This document shows positions 17,318 through 26,399 of a stretch of 64,000 nucleotides of DNA, one piece after another. The DNA lies in assembly GCA_039822105.1 (NCBI GenBank), contig JBCBMW010000002.1, forward strand, positions 186,001 to 250,000, written 5' to 3'. Position numbers and translations under genes: made by a program. Below the pieces are notes generated by a model. It ran no database searches and was not told the DNA's origin. It worked only from the letters and a program-made list of their open reading frames with translations. This DNA is from Parvularcula sp039822105 (GTDB taxonomy: Bacteria; Pseudomonadota; Alphaproteobacteria; Caulobacterales; Parvularculaceae). The first letter of the stretch is position 1. Every line of letters starts with the position of its first letter.

Positions 17318-18100
17318 ATGTCGATCATGAACCGTCACACCTTCCTCGAGAAGCATTCTGGGCCACTTGTCGCCGGCATTCTGGTCGTCGTTTCGATCGG
17401 TGGTCTGATTGAGATCGCGCCCCTCTTCTATGTCGAGAACACGATCGAAGAGGTGGAAGGCGTGAGGCCCTACACCCCGCTCGAGCTCGCAGGCCGGGAC
17501 ATCTACATCCGCGAAGCATGCTATAGCTGCCATAGCCAGATGATCCGCCCCCTGCGGGATGAGGTCGAGCGCTATGGCCACTACTCGCTAGCGGCAGAGA
17601 GTATGTACGATCACCCATTCCAATGGGGTTCTAAGCGGACCGGGCCAGACCTTGCCCGGGTTGGCGGTAAGTACTCAGACGAATGGCATCGCCAGCATCT
17701 TGCCAATCCGCGGAGCTTGGTCCCTGAATCGATCATGCCGCCGTATGCTTTCCTAGAAAACCGTGTGCTCGAGGCCGAGCACATCGAAGCGAAGATGATC
17801 GCCAACCGGCGGGTCGGTGTTCCCTATACCGACGAGCAGATCGAAGCCGGTGTCCATGACCTGATGATGCAGGCTGGCTCTCCCTTTGTCGAAGACTTCT
17901 CAGGCTTTGAAGAGCGCTGGCCGGGCGTTTCGATCCCTGACTTCTCCGACAACAAACAGATCACGGAGATGGAGGCACTGATCGCTTACCTCCAGGTCCT
18001 TGGCACCATGGTCGATTTCTCGACCATGCCGATTGAGACAGTCGCGGACGATAGCGAAACCGTTGTCGCTGCCGACACTGATCCGCAACAGGACGGATGA
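17318..18100 (+). CDS. ccoO: cbb3-type cytochrome c oxidase subunit II (mono-haem cytochrome c)
   Basis: A 260-residue membrane-anchored cytochrome c. One N-terminal helix (SGPLVAGILVVVSIGGLIEIAPLF) is followed by the CYSCHSQ haem-binding motif at about residue 67, the conserved MIRPLRDEVERYGHYS stretch and the GSKRTGPDLARVGGKYSDEWH segment. The distal Met ligand is probably in SIMPPYAFL. It passes electrons from CcoP to CcoN. The gene lies six bases after ccoN. Confidence 0.96.
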   Translation: MSIMNRHTFLEKHSGPLVAGILVVVSIGGLIEIAPLFYVENTIEEVEGVRPYTPLELAGRDIYIREACYSCHSQMIRPLRDEVERYGHYSLAAESMYDHPFQWGSKRTGPDLARVGGKYSDEWHRQHLANPRSLVPESIMPPYAFLENRVLEAEHIEAKMIANRRVGVPYTDEQIEAGVHDLMMQAGSPFVEDFSGFEERWPGVSIPDFSDNKQITEMEALIAYLQVLGTMVDFSTMPIETVADDSETVVAADTDPQQDG

Positions 18101-18104
18101 TCCG

Positions 18105-18266
18105 ATGCACGTTCTTCTCTCTGATATCGCTCAGACATTTGGTCTTGTGCTGTTCGTGGCCGCGTTCGGCTTGATCCTTCTTTACGCCCTTTCACCCCGC
18201 AACCGAGCCACCTTTGACGAGGCGGCACGGATGGCTCTCGACGAGGATGACAGCCGTGAACACTAA
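18105..18266 (+). CDS. ccoQ: cbb3 oxidase small subunit
   Basis: A 53-residue single-helix protein. The N-terminal half is the membrane span (FGLVLFVAAFGLILLYAL), followed by SPRNRATFDEAARMALDEDD, the typical CcoQ/FixQ cytoplasmic tail. It stabilises the assembled oxidase. Starts four bases after ccoO and overlaps the start of ccoP by eleven bases. Confidence 0.93.
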   Translation: MHVLLSDIAQTFGLVLFVAAFGLILLYALSPRNRATFDEAARMALDEDDSREH

Positions 18267-19233
18267 GCCGAGCAAGCACGACTCGACCGATGTGGATGAT
18301 CACACCGGGATCGGAACCACGGGTCACGAATGGGACGGAATTAAAGAGCTCAACAATCCCCTGCCTCGCTGGTGGCTGATCGTTTTCTACGCGACGATCT
18401 TCTGGGCTCTGATCTATTGCCTCTTTATGCCAAGCTTCCCTGGTCTACCGGGCCTGCGGGGGCACTCCGATCGTGACAACGTTGCTCAAGAAATGACCGC
18501 GGCGCAGCAAGAGCGCGCAGAACTCGCCAACCGCCTGCTAACCACGGCCTCACTTGAAGAGATCGAGCGTGATCCGGAGCTGTTCCAGTTCGCCATGGCC
18601 GCAGGGCGTTCCGCCTTCGGTGACAATTGCGCGACTTGCCACGGCGTGGGCGGCCGCGGGTTTGAAGGCTATCCAAGCCTCGCAGACGACGTCTGGCTTT
18701 GGGGCGGCACCCTTTCTGACATCAAGCAGACGCTGCTCCACGGTATCCGCGCGGAAAACGATGAGACGCGTACGTCGCTCATGCCCGCCTTTGGTGAGCA
18801 AGGCATTCTGACGTCGGAGCAGATCACTGACATGACGACTTACGTCATGAACCTCAGCGAGCCGCAGGCGGATCAAGAGGCGGTAGCCCGCGCGGCGCCA
18901 GTCTTCCAGGCGCAATGCTCTGTCTGCCACGGCAATGATGGACGCGGCGTTCGGGAGACAGGCGGACCGAACCTCGCTGACGCGGAATGGCTTTACGGCT
19001 CAGACCGTCGACAGATCCGTCGGCAGATCTATGCGCCGCGCCACGGAGTCATGCCCTATTGGAGCGACCGTCTGGATGACGCGACGATCACGGCTCTTGC
19101 TGTCTATGTCCACGCACTGGGCGGCGGTGAGGCGGAACAAGCCGCCAGCCTACCGGAAGCTGATGATCTGCAGGCACCGCGTTTTGGTAGCCTTGTGGAG
19201 CCGCAGCAAACCGGCGTGACCGAAAACGAATAG
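18256..19233 (+). CDS. ccoP: cbb3-type cytochrome c oxidase subunit III (di-haem cytochrome c)
   Basis: A 325-residue membrane-bound cytochrome c. The conserved GHEWDGIKELNNPLPRWW stretch precedes a single TM helix, then two cytochrome c domains with CATCH (about residue 124) and CSVCH (about residue 224) haem motifs and Met-containing distal regions (TSLMPAFG and HGVMPYW). I chose GTG 18256, since GAGGA lies eight bases upstream; an ATG at 18247 is an alternative. It takes electrons from soluble cytochromes for CcoO/CcoN. Confidence 0.95.
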   Translation: MNTKPSKHDSTDVDDHTGIGTTGHEWDGIKELNNPLPRWWLIVFYATIFWALIYCLFMPSFPGLPGLRGHSDRDNVAQEMTAAQQERAELANRLLTTASLEEIERDPELFQFAMAAGRSAFGDNCATCHGVGGRGFEGYPSLADDVWLWGGTLSDIKQTLLHGIRAENDETRTSLMPAFGEQGILTSEQITDMTTYVMNLSEPQADQEAVARAAPVFQAQCSVCHGNDGRGVRETGGPNLADAEWLYGSDRRQIRRQIYAPRHGVMPYWSDRLDDATITALAVYVHALGGGEAEQAASLPEADDLQAPRFGSLVEPQQTGVTENE

Positions 19234-19251
19234 GCGGCGAAGGTGACAGTG

Positions 19252-20694
19252 ATGCCATCTGCCGATCAACTGTCGCCGACCGAGGCTGAACCGCAGCTCT
19301 ATGCCAAGCGCGAGGCGATCCACCCCCAACTTGTCAAAGGCAAGTATCGGGTCATCAAGTGGATCGTCCTTTTCGTCACCCTAGGGATCTATTACGGCCT
19401 TCCGTGGATGCGTTGGCCGCGCGCACCGCAAGAGCCAAGCCAAGCTGTGCTCGTCGATTTCTCGGGTAGCCGGCTTTACTTCTTCGGCCTCGAGATCTGG
19501 CCAGACGAGTTCTATCTCGTGACGGGCGTCTTGGTTCTTTCCGCCCTCGGCCTTTTCTTCGTGACGGCGATTTGGGGGCGGCTTTGGTGCGGGTTCACGT
19601 GCCCGCAAACGGTCTGGACAGACCTTTTCATCGCTGTTGAGCGACTTATCGAGGGGGACCGGAACAAGCGTCTTCGGCTCGCGAACGCTCCGTGGACACC
19701 TAGCAAGATCGCCAAGAAAGTGAGCAAGCACTCCCTATGGCTCTTGATTGCCATGGCGACTGGGGGTGCATGGGTTCTCTATTTCCATGATGCGCCGACA
19801 GTGCTCGCGGGACTCCTCGAAGGGACAGCGCCGGGCACGTCCTATATCTTCATCGGTGTTTTGACCTTCACCACCTATTCCCTAGCCGGCCTGATGCGAG
19901 AGCAGGTTTGCACCTACATGTGCCCCTGGCCACGCATTCAGGGGGCCCTGATTGATGCGGACACCTTCCAAGTGGGTTACTTCGAAAAACGGGGTGAACC
20001 GCGCGGCAAACACAAGAAGGGGAACGATTGGTCAGACCTCGGAGACTGCATCGACTGTCAAGGTTGCGTCGTTGCCTGCCCCATGGGCATTGATATCCGC
20101 GATGGGGATCAGCTCGAATGCATCAATTGCGGCCTCTGCGTTGACGCCTGCGATTCCGTCATGGCGAAGATGGGGTTCCCCAAGGGTCTCATTGCCTATG
20201 GCGTCGGTTACCGAGATGTCGAGAAGGCAGAGGATCGCCAGCGCCTGCCGCGCTTCATCCGTCCTCGCACCATTCTCTACACCGCGCTCTTATCACTGGT
20301 CTCGGCCATCGTGCTATTCGGGTTGTTCTCCCGCGAAAGCGTGGAGTTTGGTATCGAACGCGATCGCGCGGTGATCGCCACGCAGCTCTCGGATGGCAGT
20401 ATACGGAATGCGATCACAGCGCGGGTGCTGAACAAAGAGAGCGTGGGCCGAGACTTCTCAATCCGCGTCGAAGGGCCAGACACCCTTGAGGTTTCGGCGG
20501 TCGGACGGGACGTGGACAACCGGGAAATGCTGGTTCGCGTCGAGGGTGACAAGCAGATCAAGCTGCGCATCTTCCTCACCCTCCCCCGCGAAGCATCGCG
20601 CCAAGAGGATATCACCATTGCGCTGACGGACCTCGAGTCAGGTGAGCAGATCGAACGCACCATCACCTTTGTGAGAGAACAGAACCGACGCTGA
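19252..20694 (+). CDS. ccoG: cbb3 oxidase accessory ferredoxin-like membrane protein
   Basis: A 480-residue polyferredoxin (CcoG/FixG/RdxA) needed for copper reduction and CcoN assembly. It has several TM helices, the redox motifs CGFTCPQTVW and CTYMCPWPRIQ, and two 4Fe-4S clusters, CIDCQGCVVACP and CINCGLCVDACD. The C-terminal third is an immunoglobulin-like periplasmic domain (IG_FixG type). The start at ATG 19252 has AAGG eight bases upstream; a GTG at 19243 is in the same frame but lies in that site. Confidence 0.94.
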   Translation: MPSADQLSPTEAEPQLYAKREAIHPQLVKGKYRVIKWIVLFVTLGIYYGLPWMRWPRAPQEPSQAVLVDFSGSRLYFFGLEIWPDEFYLVTGVLVLSALGLFFVTAIWGRLWCGFTCPQTVWTDLFIAVERLIEGDRNKRLRLANAPWTPSKIAKKVSKHSLWLLIAMATGGAWVLYFHDAPTVLAGLLEGTAPGTSYIFIGVLTFTTYSLAGLMREQVCTYMCPWPRIQGALIDADTFQVGYFEKRGEPRGKHKKGNDWSDLGDCIDCQGCVVACPMGIDIRDGDQLECINCGLCVDACDSVMAKMGFPKGLIAYGVGYRDVEKAEDRQRLPRFIRPRTILYTALLSLVSAIVLFGLFSRESVEFGIERDRAVIATQLSDGSIRNAITARVLNKESVGRDFSIRVEGPDTLEVSAVGRDVDNREMLVRVEGDKQIKLRIFLTLPREASRQEDITIALTDLESGEQIERTITFVREQNRR

Positions 20695-20735
20695 CAATTT
20701 GCACGGGGCGCATAAGAGAGACCAAGGACGAACCG

Positions 20736-21239
20736 ATGAACCAAGCCAACCCAAAGGGACAGCTGACAGGCCGCCAGGTCTTTTTGTGGTTTGCCTGCTT
20801 TTTTGCCGTGGTCATCGTGACCAATGTCGTCTTTGTCCGGCTGGCGGTGCAGAGTTTCCCCGGTGAAGAGGTCGAGAAGTCTTACTATCAGGGGCTCCAC
20901 TACAACGACGTGCTCGAAACAAAAGAGCGTCAGGCAAGCCAGGGCTGGCGCATGCAGCTGATTGGTGTTCCCGAGGGCATCGGAGATCAAGCGGTCGTCA
21001 TTCGCTTGCTTGACAGGTCGAGTACGCCGGTTGTCTTCGCCGAAGTCAACGGCGAGATCGTCCGTCCCATGACGGAGTCAGGCCGACAACGGCTGACCTT
21101 CGATGGGTTGGGCGATGGGCGATATCGCGCGATGCTCGCTGGCCTTGACCGCGGGGCCTGGGACCTGACCCTCGAAGCGGCAGAGGAGGATAGCGACGAG
21201 CCTGCATTCTCCGCCCAGACACGGATCCTCATCGAATGA
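20736..21239 (+). CDS. ccoH: cbb3 oxidase assembly protein, FixH family
   Basis: A 167-residue membrane protein with one N-terminal helix (VFLWFACFFAVVIVTNVVFV) and a periplasmic FixH domain carrying EVEKSYYQGLHYNDVLETKERQ, the family signature. It interacts with CcoN and CcoI during assembly. An AAGGA site lies eight bases before the ATG. Its stop overlaps the ccoI start (ATGA). Confidence 0.92.
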   Translation: MNQANPKGQLTGRQVFLWFACFFAVVIVTNVVFVRLAVQSFPGEEVEKSYYQGLHYNDVLETKERQASQGWRMQLIGVPEGIGDQAVVIRLLDRSSTPVVFAEVNGEIVRPMTESGRQRLTFDGLGDGRYRAMLAGLDRGAWDLTLEAAEEDSDEPAFSAQTRILIE

Positions 21240-23464
21240 GCAGCACGTCCATCGACAGCGGTTTGGGATGCCCCTCCAACCTGGCGCCCCCTGCCAAGGA
21301 GCAACAGGTCGCGGACCCCGCCCCCTTTGTTCAAGATAAGGAGGGTGAAAAGAGCCTTGAGCTGGCCGTCACCGGCGCGCGATGCGCAGGTTGTATCGGG
21401 AAGATTGAGGGCAGCCTGGCCGCCCTGCCGGGCGTGACGGCGGCGCGCCTCAACTTGTCGACTGGCAAGTTGCACGTTGCGTGGCGCGGTGATCTTCGCT
21501 CTCAAGAGATTACCGAGACGATTGCGGATCTTGGGTACACGGCGGTTCCGTTCGATCCCGCCGCAGCGGAGGAAGAAGCCGACAAACACGGACAGTTTCT
21601 GCTTCGTTGTTTGGCCGTCGCAGGGTTCGCGTCTGCCAACATCATGTTGCTCTCGGTTTCGGTATGGGCGACCAGCGGCGAGGAAATGGGCGAGGCCACA
21701 CGCGCCCTGCTTCACCTGGTCTCTGCCCTCATCGCGATTCCCGCCGTGGCGTTCGCGGGGCGCCCCTTCTTTTCATCCGCATGGCGAGCGCTTCGTCGGC
21801 AGCGCGCCAATATGGATGTGCCGATCTCTTTGGCGGTGTTCTTGGCGGTAAGCGTCTCGCTGTTCGAAAGCATGAATGGCGGCGAGCATGCCTATTTCGA
21901 CGCTGCGGTCATGCTGCTGTTCTTCCTGCTGATCGGCCGTTGGTTGGACCACCGCCTGCGTCGGCGGGCGCGATCAGCGGCGCATGACCTCCTGGCGCTT
22001 CAGGCCACGACGGCGCTGCGGCTCACGAGCGACGGTCAGGCTGAATCGATCGCCGCCAAGGACATCGCCGTGGGTGATCAATTGGTCCTCCAGCCCGGAA
22101 CACGCCTGCCGGTCAATGCACGGGTCGTGGACGGACGTTCGGATATCGACACCGCGTTCTTGACCGGCGAGAGCGAACCCCAACTCGCCGGGCCGGACGA
22201 TCGTCTTTTTGCTGGAACCCGGAACATCTCTGGACGCCTCATCGTTGAGGCCACAGCTGATGTCGCGGGCTCGCTTCTGTCCGATCTTGTCCGCCTGGTT
22301 GAGGCGGGACAGCAAGCAAAAGATCGTTACACCATCCTCGCGGACAAGGCCGCGCGGCTCTACGTGCCCGTGGTGCACACGCTCGCCGCGGTGACATTCG
22401 CTGGCTGGCTGGTGCTCGGCGCGGAATTGCGGGAGGCGATCATGGCGGCCACCGCGGTCCTCATCATCACCTGCCCCTGCGCCTTAGGCCTGGCCACGCC
22501 TGCGGTTCAGGTGGTGGCCACTGGTCAGCTTTTCCGCCGAGGCATTCTGGTGAAAAGCGGCAATGCGCTGGAACGGCTTGCTCGCTGCAAGCATGTCGTC
22601 TTCGACAAGACGGGGACGCTGACGAGTGGCAAGCTCGAATGGGTGAACAGAGATGTTCTGAACCAGGACGAAAACGAAGCCCTCAGTGCTCTCGCACGGG
22701 CAGGTCTCCATCCGGTCGCGCGCTCAATCGCAGAGATCGCCGGAAGCGGCGCGATCGCCGATGACGTCGAAGAGGTCCCCGGTGAGGGTATCAAAGGCAG
22801 TGTAGCTGGCGCAGAGGTGCGGTTGGGTCGCGCGCGCTTTGTTGGTGCCGACGACGACCTCGATCCCAGCGATGGAACAAAGGCCTGGGTTCGCATAGGA
22901 CCCGTTGCGCCCAAGCGACTTCTGTTCCGTGACCGGATCAGGGAAGACAGCGCAGAGACGATCCGAACGATGAGAGAGGCTGGACTGACCGTCAGCCTTC
23001 TTTCCGGCGACCATGAACGTGCCGTGTCTTCGGTTGCTGGGAAGCTTGGCATCGATGACTACCGGGCTTCGACAACGCCAACGGAGAAAGCGGAGCATCT
23101 CGAGCGGCACAAGGCTGACGGCGGCGTCGCGATGGTGGGGGACGGCATCAATGACGCGCCTGCCCTCGCCCTCGCCGATGTCTCGCTCTCGCCGGGCAGT
23201 GCTGCCGACGCGGCGCAGTCGGCAGCGGACCTCGTCTACCAGAACAACGGCATTGGTTCAGTCTACGCAGCATGGCGGATGGCCGTCCGCGCGCGTCGTC
23301 GCATCCTGCAGAACTTTGCCTTTGCCGCGCTTTACAACATGATCGCCGCGCCGCTTGCCATGGCGGGCTACGTCTCACCCTTGATCGCGGCCCTGGCGAT
23401 GAGCGGCTCGTCTCTTGTGGTGACGCTGAATGCGCTGGGCCTGATGCGAGGGGAGAAGACGTGA
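21236..23464 (+). CDS. ccoI: copper-exporting P1B-type ATPase for cbb3 oxidase
   Basis: A 742-residue CcoI/FixI pump that delivers copper for the CcoN CuB site. It has an N-terminal heavy-metal-associated domain with CAGC (residues about 60-63), the usual membrane helices, the CPC metal site in TCPCALGLATPA, the DKTGTLTSG phosphorylation loop and GDGINDAPAL hinge, and late ALYNMIAAPLAMAGY helices. The start overlaps ccoH by four bases and the stop overlaps ccoS by four bases. Confidence 0.95.
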   Translation: MSSTSIDSGLGCPSNLAPPAKEQQVADPAPFVQDKEGEKSLELAVTGARCAGCIGKIEGSLAALPGVTAARLNLSTGKLHVAWRGDLRSQEITETIADLGYTAVPFDPAAAEEEADKHGQFLLRCLAVAGFASANIMLLSVSVWATSGEEMGEATRALLHLVSALIAIPAVAFAGRPFFSSAWRALRRQRANMDVPISLAVFLAVSVSLFESMNGGEHAYFDAAVMLLFFLLIGRWLDHRLRRRARSAAHDLLALQATTALRLTSDGQAESIAAKDIAVGDQLVLQPGTRLPVNARVVDGRSDIDTAFLTGESEPQLAGPDDRLFAGTRNISGRLIVEATADVAGSLLSDLVRLVEAGQQAKDRYTILADKAARLYVPVVHTLAAVTFAGWLVLGAELREAIMAATAVLIITCPCALGLATPAVQVVATGQLFRRGILVKSGNALERLARCKHVVFDKTGTLTSGKLEWVNRDVLNQDENEALSALARAGLHPVARSIAEIAGSGAIADDVEEVPGEGIKGSVAGAEVRLGRARFVGADDDLDPSDGTKAWVRIGPVAPKRLLFRDRIREDSAETIRTMREAGLTVSLLSGDHERAVSSVAGKLGIDDYRASTTPTEKAEHLERHKADGGVAMVGDGINDAPALALADVSLSPGSAADAAQSAADLVYQNNGIGSVYAAWRMAVRARRRILQNFAFAALYNMIAAPLAMAGYVSPLIAALAMSGSSLVVTLNALGLMRGEKT

Positions 23465-23631
23465 ACGCTCTTCTTTTCCTTCTGCCGATCGCCCTCATCC
23501 TTGGGGGTCTAGGCGTCTTGGCGTTCTTCTGGGCCCTGAAGGATAACCAGTTCAACGACCCGCAAGGGGCCGCTGAACGGATCCTTCTTGATGATGATCA
23601 GGAGGACGGACCGGGAAACACGGACCGGTAA
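23461..23631 (+). CDS. ccoS: cbb3 oxidase assembly protein, FixS family
   Basis: A 56-residue protein, last of the cco cluster. One TM helix (ALLFLLPIALILGGLGVLAFFWALK) is followed by DNQFNDPQGAAERIL, the CcoS/FixS signature, and an acidic tail. The start is GTG 23461, overlapping the ccoI stop (GTGA). It is required for haem/copper insertion into CcoN. Its 3' end overlaps the tail of the minus-strand DUF2189 gene by 34 bases. Confidence 0.92.
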   Translation: MNALLFLLPIALILGGLGVLAFFWALKDNQFNDPQGAAERILLDDDQEDGPGNTDR

Positions 23632-24380
23632 CCGCGCCAGGTGGCAAAACCGAGCAACGGGAAGAGCAGCACGAACCCAATAAGCATCGTCGCGGCGCCA
23701 ATCGCCACTGACACGACGATGATCCAAGCCCAGAGGAACATCTCCTTCGGCCGCGACAAGACCGCTTGAAGGCTCAGGCCAATGGCGGTCGCAAAATCGC
23801 ACTCTCGATCCATCAGCATCGGGATCGAAAACGCGGTCACGGCAAAGATCATCGACGCGATCAAGCCGCCAAGCACTGTACCCAGCGAGAGCATGGAAAC
23901 ACCGCGCGGCGTCGACAGCGCGAAGGACACATACTCGCTCCAGGTCGACACCTCGCCGCCGAGGAAAATCACGAACAATCCAATCGCGACGATCGTCCAG
24001 AAAAACATCGCCACGAGGATGATCACACCGAGATAAGCGATCTGCTCCCCAGAAGCGGCGCGAGGCATGAACACCTCGCCAAGGCTCGCCGTCCGTCCTT
24101 CCTCATCGGCACGCGCGATGGCGTAGAGACCAGCGGCCATCAAAGGACCCGCAAGGGCAAACGCGCCCACGGCCACCGGCATCGCCGCGATGAGACCAGC
24201 CCCCGCCAACATCAACGCAATGCCGTAGCCGATCGCCACGAAGACCGCGCCGTAGACCAAAGACGCTTTCCATTGCCGGCGATAGACACCAAACGCTTCG
24301 GACAACCACTGCCAAGGGTTCGCCGTTTCCTGAACTGATGCGCCCGCAAGGGGCATCCCGACACCTGTCTCTGCAATCAC
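23598..24380 (-). CDS. DUF2189-family integral membrane protein
   Basis: A 260-residue polytopic protein with about six helices. It starts with the family's NPWQWLSEAFGVYRRQWKASLVYG stretch and shows further features of DUF2189, such as AGPLMAAGLYAIARADEEGR near residue 85 and FSIPMLMDRECDFATAIGLSLQAVLSRP near 185. Its function is not known; members are frequently found beside cytochrome oxidase or denitrification genes, as here. It converges with ccoS. Confidence 0.85.
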   Translation of the reverse strand: MIAETGVGMPLAGASVQETANPWQWLSEAFGVYRRQWKASLVYGAVFVAIGYGIALMLAGAGLIAAMPVAVGAFALAGPLMAAGLYAIARADEEGRTASLGEVFMPRAASGEQIAYLGVIILVAMFFWTIVAIGLFVIFLGGEVSTWSEYVSFALSTPRGVSMLSLGTVLGGLIASMIFAVTAFSIPMLMDRECDFATAIGLSLQAVLSRPKEMFLWAWIIVVSVAIGAATMLIGFVLLFPLLGFATWRGYRSVFPGPSS

Positions 24381-24542
24381 GCTTTTCTCCTCGCAGTGTC
24401 TGCGACAACCTTCAGCATGCTATCACGGTTCCGCGCTTTTCTCCACAGATTCGGTCAGTTAGCGGCAGATCAGTGCATCAGCATCGACCGATGTGGCGAG
24501 ATGCTCTAAGTCTGTGTCGAGCTCAAAACGCGGGGTGATCGC

Positions 24543-26306
24543 ATGGCTTTTTCAAAATCGAGGGGATGGCTTCTTTTCCTCACCGCACTGACTATAGGTG
24601 CAGCAGGCTGCGGCTCTGAAGGAGGACCAGTAGAGCCAACCGACGCGCCGACAGAGCAGACCTTCGACGTGACCATCGCCGCGGGCCCAGAGGGCGTGGA
24701 TCTTGATGGCCGGTTGATCCTTATCCTCGCGACGAATGACGAGAGTGAGCCGCGTTTTCAGACCACGTATCGTTTCGACGGGCCACAGATTTTCGGGATG
24801 AACGTAGCGGATGCGCAGGTGGGCGAAACCCTGACCCTTGATACAGGAGCTGATGGCTACCCCCTCGCCTCCACCACCGATATTCCGCCTGGGACTTACA
24901 TCGCGCAGGCGGTCCTTAACCGTTACGACGATTTCAACCTCTCGAACGGGAAAACCGTCAGCCTGCCTAGGTCATGGGCAGCAGGTCAGAACTGGCGCCG
25001 CGAACCCGGCAACCTTGTCTCCACCCCGCAGGAGGTGACGATCACAGCGGATGGAGGCGACGCCATCAGCCTAACCCTCGATCAGGTCAACCCCGAGATC
25101 ACCCCGCCAGAAGACACCCCCTATATCAAACACGTAGAAATGGTCAGTGAGCGGCTGACAGAGTTTTGGGGCCGCGAGATGAAACTCGGCGCCCATGTGC
25201 TTTTGCCCCACGGGTTCGAGGAAAACCCCGAGGCACGCTACCCGCTGATCATTTTCCACGGGCACTACACGGCTGACTTTGGCGGTTTCCGCCCAGAGCC
25301 GCCGGATCCTGATCTTGAATGCGAGTACTCGGCACGGTTTGACCTGCCTTGCTACAACCGCACGGTGCAAGAGGAGGCGCATGACTTCTATCAGCAATGG
25401 ACCGGCGACGACTTCCCGCGGGCCATTATCATCGAAATTCAGCACGCCAATCCGTATTATGACGATTCCTATGCGGTGAATTCAGCGAGCATCGGGCCCT
25501 ACGGTGATGCGATCACCTATGAACTGATCCCGTTCATTGAAGAGCAGTTCCGCGGCCTGGGTGAGCCATGGGCCCGCTTTATGTATGGCGGCTCTACCGG
25601 CGGCTGGGAAGCGATGGCGGCGCAAGTCTTCTATCCCGATGAATACAACGGCGCCTATATCGCTTGTCCGGACCCGATCGATTTCAACGCGTACCTCACC
25701 ATTGATATCTACAATGATGACAATGCCCACTATCGCGAAGGTGCGTTCGGGCGGATCGCCCGGCCAGGTCATCGAGACTATCTCGGTCATCTCAACGCGA
25801 CGATCGAGGACTTCATCCGCTACGAAAGCGCTCTCGGTGACAAGAACCGGTCGGGCGACCAGTTCCACATTTGGGAAGCCGTTTATTCTCCGATGGGGGA
25901 TGATGGCTATCCCGTGCCGCTATGGGATCACAAAACTGGAAAGATTGACCCCGAGGTCGCGGAGTACTGGCGAGACAATTATGATCTCATGCACATCCTG
26001 GAACGCGACTGGGCGACGCTGGGACCCAAATTACAGGGTAAACTGAACATCTATACGGGCGATATGGACAACTACTACCTCAACAATGCCGTCTATCTTG
26101 CCGAAGACTTTTTCCGGCGCGCTGATCCGCCCTTTGAAGGCGAGATCGACTATGGCGATCGGGCGGAGCATTGCTGGAACGGGGATCACGACAACTCCAA
26201 CGCGATCTCTCGCCTGCGCTACAACACGTTCTATCTGCCAAAAATCGTGGAGCGCATGGAAACCACCGCGCCCGAAGGTGCTGACCTCACCAGTTGGCGG
26301 CATTGA
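24543..26306 (+). CDS. lipoprotein with an esterase-like alpha/beta-hydrolase domain
   Basis: A 587-residue exported protein. The signal peptide ends in a lipobox (GAAGC). The N-terminal 190 residues are a beta-rich domain. The C-terminal part is an alpha/beta-hydrolase of the enterochelin-esterase type: RYPLIIFHGHYTADFGG forms the oxyanion strand, and YGGSTGGWEAMA holds the nucleophile Ser. The catalytic His may be HCWNGDHDNS near the end. The substrate is unknown. A DxExY-rich region with GDNYYLN-type turns recalls membrane-associated esterases. It stands alone, with an AAGC-free leader, upstream of the Zrg-like genes. Confidence 0.72.
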   Translation: MAFSKSRGWLLFLTALTIGAAGCGSEGGPVEPTDAPTEQTFDVTIAAGPEGVDLDGRLILILATNDESEPRFQTTYRFDGPQIFGMNVADAQVGETLTLDTGADGYPLASTTDIPPGTYIAQAVLNRYDDFNLSNGKTVSLPRSWAAGQNWRREPGNLVSTPQEVTITADGGDAISLTLDQVNPEITPPEDTPYIKHVEMVSERLTEFWGREMKLGAHVLLPHGFEENPEARYPLIIFHGHYTADFGGFRPEPPDPDLECEYSARFDLPCYNRTVQEEAHDFYQQWTGDDFPRAIIIEIQHANPYYDDSYAVNSASIGPYGDAITYELIPFIEEQFRGLGEPWARFMYGGSTGGWEAMAAQVFYPDEYNGAYIACPDPIDFNAYLTIDIYNDDNAHYREGAFGRIARPGHRDYLGHLNATIEDFIRYESALGDKNRSGDQFHIWEAVYSPMGDDGYPVPLWDHKTGKIDPEVAEYWRDNYDLMHILERDWATLGPKLQGKLNIYTGDMDNYYLNNAVYLAEDFFRRADPPFEGEIDYGDRAEHCWNGDHDNSNAISRLRYNTFYLPKIVERMETTAPEGADLTSWRH

Positions 26307-26332
26307 TCAGGCACGCCTTGGCCAAGGCCTAA

Positions 26333-26358
26333 CGCATCATCACTTTTGTGATGATGCG
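26333..26358. repeat. perfect inverted repeat upstream of the ZrgA-like gene
   Basis: Two eleven-base arms (CGCATCATCAC and its complement) are separated by TTTT. The structure lies 26 bases after the esterase stop and about 40 bases before the ZrgA-like start. It is preceded by a 14-base palindrome, GCCTTGGCCAAGGC, at 26315-26328. There is no T tract, so it is not a canonical terminator. Its place suggests an operator for the metal-uptake genes or an mRNA hairpin. Confidence 0.55.
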
Positions 26359-26399
26359 AGCCTGCGCTAAGGCCAGCCTGCAACCCGGGTGGAATGTCT

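Noticed and set aside
26333..26358. The hairpin after the esterase gene as an intrinsic terminator.
   Set aside because: Perfect stem but no T tract after it on either strand.
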